Program-made: the position numbers and the translations under genes | Shown here: positions 5,841-8,427 of the stretch, one piece after another | How the letters are laid out: each line of letters opens with the position of its first letter | Position numbering within the stretch: position 1 is the first letter of the stretch | Assembly: GCA_020025425.1 (NCBI GenBank) | Contig: JAHHSD010000062.1 | Span: 1-8,427 of the forward strand | Source: Oscillospiraceae bacterium | Lineage (GTDB): Bacteria; Bacillota; Clostridia; Oscillospirales; Oscillospiraceae | Reading direction: 5' to 3' | Length of the DNA stretch: 8,427 nucleotides | Notes under the pieces: generated by a model | Databases searched by the model: none | What the model was told of the DNA's origin: nothing | Seen by the model: the letters and a program-made list of their open reading frames with translations, nothing else

Positions 5841-6509
5841 ATGAGACGTATCCTGATCGTCGATAGCGACACTGACATCCGCACTCTGATTGCAAAATAT
5901 GTCCGTCTGGAGGGATATGAGGCCACCGAGACTGGAGATGGAGAAACCGCCGTCTCGTTGTGCCGGCACAATACCTATGATCTGATTATCATGGAACCTG
6001 ACCTGCCCGGAATAGATGGATTCTCTGTGCTGCAAACCCTTCGCATCTGTTCTCAGATCCCCGTCCTGCTTCTGTCCAGCCGCTGTACGGAGGAGGACCG
6101 GATTCACGGTCTGGAGCTGGGGGCAGATGACTATATGGCCAAGCCATTTTCCCCGCAGGAGCTGATGCTGCGCATCTCGGCCATCCTGCGCCGGGGGCCT
6201 TCCACAGAGCAGCTCACCCCCTATACCATTCAAAACAGCGGAATCAATATCGACGTCACCGCCCGCCGTGTGACTGTGGACGAGGTCCCGGTCACCCTGA
6301 CCCCCAAGGAATTTGACCTGCTGACCCTCCTGACCAGCCACCCCAACGTGGCCTTTTCCCGAAAGCAGCTGCTGGACATCATCTGGGGCGGGGAGCTGCC
6401 CCAGGACACCCGCACCCTGGACACCCATATCAAGCAGATCCGCCGGGCCATCCAGCCGTACAGCGACCGGGTGGTCACCCTGCGGGGTGTGGGCTACCGA
6501 TTTGAATAA
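5841..6509 (+). CDS. Atypical OmpR/PhoB-type response regulator without phosphoacceptor Asp
   Basis: 222 residues: a receiver (about 1-118) plus a winged-helix DNA-binding domain (about 128-222). The latter has LTPKEFDLL, the recognition-helix region DTRTLDTHIKQIRRAI and the closing VVTLRGVGYRFE. The receiver keeps the fold (ILIVDSDTDIR, LPGIDG, GADDYMAKPFSP with Lys101), but two key positions are changed. The phosphorylation site of the usual DLxxxDLxLPG reads DLIIMEPDLPG, giving Glu52. The acidic pair of VDDE reads VDSD, so the second acid is Ser9. Phosphorylation by a kinase is therefore doubtful, and Glu may mimic the active state. No histidine kinase is adjacent. GAGAGGAGAG (5827-5836) precedes the ATG. 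Upstream in-frame starts reaching back to 5712 lie inside the WYL gene and are not supported. The gene is last in the operon and is followed by a strong terminator. Confidence 0.93.
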   Translation: MRRILIVDSDTDIRTLIAKYVRLEGYEATETGDGETAVSLCRHNTYDLIIMEPDLPGIDGFSVLQTLRICSQIPVLLLSSRCTEEDRIHGLELGADDYMAKPFSPQELMLRISAILRRGPSTEQLTPYTIQNSGINIDVTARRVTVDEVPVTLTPKEFDLLTLLTSHPNVAFSRKQLLDIIWGGELPQDTRTLDTHIKQIRRAIQPYSDRVVTLRGVGYRFE

Positions 6510-6521
6510 GTTTTTATTTGC

Positions 6522-6569
6522 GGGGACGGCCGGAGAAAGATTTGAATTTCTCCGGCCGTCCCCTGTTTT
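6522..6569 (+). terminator. Strong intrinsic terminator after the response-regulator gene
   Basis: A perfect 17-bp inverted repeat (6522-6538 with 6547-6563) has an 8-base loop and is followed by TGTTTTA. It starts 12 bases past the stop codon and separates the regulatory operon from the next transcription unit. Confidence 0.92.
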
Positions 6570-6593
6570 ATGCCCTTCACCCCCGATTTTCCC

Positions 6594-6627
6594 GAAAACA
6601 AACCTGTTTTCAGAATTTTCCGGAAAA
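6594..6627. promoter_or_regulatory. Two adjacent dyads upstream of the yfbR promoter
   Basis: GAAAACA (6594-6600) and TGTTTTC (6605-6611) form one 7-bp inverted repeat. TTTTCCGGAAAA (6616-6627) is a perfect 12-bp palindrome. Both lie upstream of the -35 box, centred about 87 and 68 bases before the predicted start. They may be regulator sites. No family was recognised. Confidence 0.3.
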
Positions 6628-6653
6628 ATATATCCGGGTTGCCCGCCCTTCCG

Positions 6654-6682
6654 TTTACATTCGGACCTTACTGTGCTAAAAT
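6654..6682 (+). promoter_or_regulatory. Promoter of the yfbR/ACT/PFL unit
   Basis: TTTACA (6654-6659) and TAAAAT (6677-6682) are spaced 17 bases apart, with an extended TG at 6674-6675. The predicted start is near 6689, leaving a leader of about 28 nt before the ATG. Confidence 0.8.
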
Positions 6683-6716
6683 ATCCGCAGTTTAGTTCGT
6701 TGGGAGGGCGTTCGTC

Positions 6717-7292
6717 ATGTCACATCACTTTTTCCCCATGATTTCCAGAATGCGGTATATCAACCGCTGGGGGCTGATGCGCAACACCCGTCTGGAAAAT
6801 ATCCAGGAGCACTCTCACATGGTAGCTGTCCTGGCTCACGCTCTGGCCGTCATTGAAAATGAGAAATTCGGCGGTCATGTGGATCCCGGCGGGGTGGCCG
6901 TGGCCGCGCTCTACCACGATGCCAGCGAGATCCTCACCGGTGACATGCCCACTCCCATCAAATATGACAACCCCGCCATCCAAAGCGCGTACAAGGAGGT
7001 GGAGACAGTGGCAGAGCAAAAGCTGCTGTCCATGCTGCCCTCTGATTTGCGTCCAGCCTATCAGGAGGTGATCACGCCCACAGATCCCCATGTTCAGGCT
7101 TTGGTCAAGGCGGCAGATAAGCTGTCTGCCTACCTCAAGTGCGTGGAGGAGCTGAAGGCCGGCAACACCGAATTCAAAAAGGCCAAGGAGCAGACCTTCC
7201 GGGCCCTGAACACCGCCCCCATCCCCGCACTCACCTATTTCATGGATCACTTCCTGGACGGCTTTGAGCTGTCCCTGGATGAATTGAACTGA
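6717..7292 (+). CDS. yfbR: 5'-deoxynucleotidase, YfbR type (HD domain)
   Basis: 191 residues, close to the E. coli YfbR length, with strong similarity along the whole protein: HFFPMISRMRYINRWGLMRN, then ENIQEHSHMVAVLAHAL, YHDASEILTGDMPTPIKY, LVKAADKLSAYLKCVEEL and a C-terminal FxLSLDEL. The HD metal-binding residues are His32, the His67-Asp68 pair and Asp134, and Arg17 matches a substrate-contacting residue. Family members hydrolyse deoxyribonucleoside 5'-monophosphates to deoxynucleosides, acting in the cytoplasm in dNTP pool balance. GGGAGGG (6702-6708) precedes the ATG by 8 bases. The gene is first after its own promoter, and the ACT-domain gene follows 19 bases later, so the two are probably co-transcribed. 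Assignment to YfbR is well supported. Exact substrate range in this organism is inferred. Confidence 0.95.
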   Translation: MSHHFFPMISRMRYINRWGLMRNTRLENIQEHSHMVAVLAHALAVIENEKFGGHVDPGGVAVAALYHDASEILTGDMPTPIKYDNPAIQSAYKEVETVAEQKLLSMLPSDLRPAYQEVITPTDPHVQALVKAADKLSAYLKCVEELKAGNTEFKKAKEQTFRALNTAPIPALTYFMDHFLDGFELSLDELN

Positions 7293-7311
7293 AGAAAGGA
7301 ACGTATCACTT

Positions 7312-7581
7312 ATGAAAGCTATTGTCACCGTCGTCGGTAAGGACCGGGTGGGCATCACCGCCTCCGTCTGTACCCTGCTGGCCCAGCACAGCATCAACAT
7401 CCTGGATATCAGCCAGACCGTTTTGCAGGAGTATTTCACCATGGTCATGCTGGTGGATATCAGCGCCTGCACCGCACCCCTGAGCGAGGTGTCCGATCTG
7501 CTAAACCAGTCCGGTCAGGAGCAGGGTCTGACCATTCAGATTCAGCGTGAGGAGATTTTCAACGCCATGCACCGCATCTGA
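7312..7581 (+). CDS. ACT-domain protein, UPF0237 family
   Basis: 89 residues, forming almost entirely one ACT domain. MKAIVTVVGKDRVGITASVCTLLAQ is the first strand and helix, with the DRVGI turn that usually contacts small-molecule ligands. ISQTVLQEYFTMVMLVDIS supplies the next strands. ACT domains bind amino acids or related ligands and usually work as dimers. This single-domain family is a known fixed neighbour of the PFL/DUF711 family, as here, where the next gene starts 53 bases downstream. It may be the ligand-sensing partner of that protein, but no biochemical role is established. GAAAGGA (7294-7300) is the ribosome binding site, spaced slightly long at 11 bases. It is likely in one operon with yfbR. 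Confidence 0.93.
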   Translation: MKAIVTVVGKDRVGITASVCTLLAQHSINILDISQTVLQEYFTMVMLVDISACTAPLSEVSDLLNQSGQEQGLTIQIQREEIFNAMHRI

Positions 7582-7634
7582 GCGGATAACACCCGTCTCA
7601 TTGAGGGCGGTTCAATTTAGGAGGCATCCCAACT

Positions 7635-8427
7635 ATGCTCAATCACAATGAAATCATGCAGACCATCGACATGATCAGCCAGCAGCATCTGGATGTGCGC
7701 ACCATCACCATGGGCATCTCCCTGCTGTCCTGCGCCCACAGCGATCCCAAGGTGGCCTGCACCAAGATTTACGACAAGATCACCCGGTACGCCGAAAACC
7801 TGGTGGCCACCGGTGAGGCCATCGAGAAGGAATTCGGCATTCCCATCGTCAACAAGCGGATCTCCGTCACCCCCATCGCCCTGGTGGCCGCCGCCGCTGA
7901 GACCATCGACTACGTCCCCTTCGCCCACGCCCTGGACAAGGCGGCCAAGGCCTGCGGCGTCAACTTTATCGGCGGCTTCTCCGCCCTGGTGCAGAAGGGC
8001 ATGACCGAGGCTGACCGCAGACTCATCGCCGCCATCCCCGAGGCCCTGGCCACCACCGACATCGTCTGCTCCTCCGTCAACGTGGGCTCCACCAAGGCCG
8101 GCATCGACATGGACGCTGTGGGCCTCATGGGCCGCACCATCAAGGACCTGGCCCAGCGCACCGCCGATCAGGGCGGCTTCGGCTGCGCCAAGCTGGTGGT
8201 GTTCTGCAACGCCGTGGAGGACAACCCCTTCATGGCCGGCGCCTTCCACGGCGTAGGTGAGGCGGAAAAGGTCATCAATGTGGGCGTCTCCGGCCCCGGC
8301 GTGGTCCACCACGCCCTGAAGTCCGTCAAGGGCCAGCCCTTTGACGTGGTGGCTGAGACCATCAAAAAGACCGCCTTCCGCATCACCCGTGTGGGCCAGC
8401 TGGTGGCCCAGGAGGCCAGCCGCCGCC
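7635..8427 (+). CDS. PFL family protein (UPF0210/DUF711), N-terminal part
   Basis: 264 codons are visible and the gene continues past the right edge. Complete family members are about 450 residues. The sequence is typical of the family throughout: MLNHNEIMQTI at the start, LDVRTITMGISLLSC (19-33), IPIVNKRISVTPIALV (69-84), VNFIGGFSALVQKGMT (109-124), SSVNVGSTKAGIDMDAV (146-162) and VINVGVSGPGVVHHAL (213-228). The name PFL records only a loose resemblance to pyruvate formate-lyase. No glycyl-radical activity is established, and the diagnostic C-terminal region is outside the window. AGGAGG (7619-7624) lies 10 bases before the ATG. The conserved pairing with the upstream ACT-domain gene suggests the two proteins act together. 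Confidence 0.93.
   Translation, partial: MLNHNEIMQTIDMISQQHLDVRTITMGISLLSCAHSDPKVACTKIYDKITRYAENLVATGEAIEKEFGIPIVNKRISVTPIALVAAAAETIDYVPFAHALDKAAKACGVNFIGGFSALVQKGMTEADRRLIAAIPEALATTDIVCSSVNVGSTKAGIDMDAVGLMGRTIKDLAQRTADQGGFGCAKLVVFCNAVEDNPFMAGAFHGVGEAEKVINVGVSGPGVVHHALKSVKGQPFDVVAETIKKTAFRITRVGQLVAQEASRR

Noticed and set aside
6487..6741. 84-codon plus-strand open frame across the terminator and promoter after the response regulator
   Set aside because: It reads through a perfect terminator hairpin and the yfbR promoter, with no ribosome binding site or recognisable product.

Overview
The window reads as chromosomal DNA of a GC-rich low-branching Bacillota, most likely a gut Clostridia of the Oscillospirales (Flavonifractor/Oscillibacter-like) type. 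This is inferred from an RNase J gene, an SLH-domain surface protein, strong AGGAGG ribosome binding sites, sigma-A-type promoters and an ACT/PFL gene pair. I see no mobile elements, tRNA or rRNA genes or CRISPR arrays.

Left part, minus strand. Bases 1-629 are the N-terminal part of a secreted SLH-domain (S-layer-type) protein. It has an excellent promoter (752-780), a leader of about 116 nt and a nested palindrome just upstream of the -35 box. The spacer to the next gene (630-959) otherwise holds only that gene's terminator (908-952) and a featureless stretch. RNase J (960-2618) follows. The 324-base gap upstream of it is not empty: a consensus-like promoter (2905-2933) starts a transcript whose first ~235 nt can close on itself with a 13-bp terminal stem and contains at least four internal hairpins. 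This is either an independent small RNA or a structured leader of the RNase J mRNA. Further upstream (2943-4202) lies a phosphohexomutase-fold protein that has lost its recognisable catalytic motifs and begins with what looks like the leftover first residues of a sugar nucleotidyltransferase.

Middle part, plus strand. From a strong extended -10 promoter (4330-4358) run an ArsC/Spx-like small thioredoxin-fold protein (4411-4749), a WYL-domain transcription regulator (4805-5791) and an OmpR-type response regulator (5841-6509). The gaps are short and the set ends at a 17-bp perfect hairpin terminator (6522-6569). The response regulator lacks the phosphoacceptor aspartate (Glu instead) and one acidic-pocket residue, and no sensor kinase is nearby. 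The three genes look like a regulatory/stress operon.

Right part, plus strand. A second clean promoter (6654-6682), preceded by two dyads, drives a YfbR-type 5'-deoxynucleotidase (6717-7292), a small ACT-domain protein (7312-7581) and the first 264 codons of a PFL/DUF711 family protein (7635 to the window end). The ACT and PFL proteins are a known conserved pair of unclear biochemical role.

Most noteworthy are the structured RNA upstream of RNase J, the pseudo-phosphohexomutase with a vestigial nucleotidyltransferase start, and the aspartate-less response regulator coupled to a WYL regulator.
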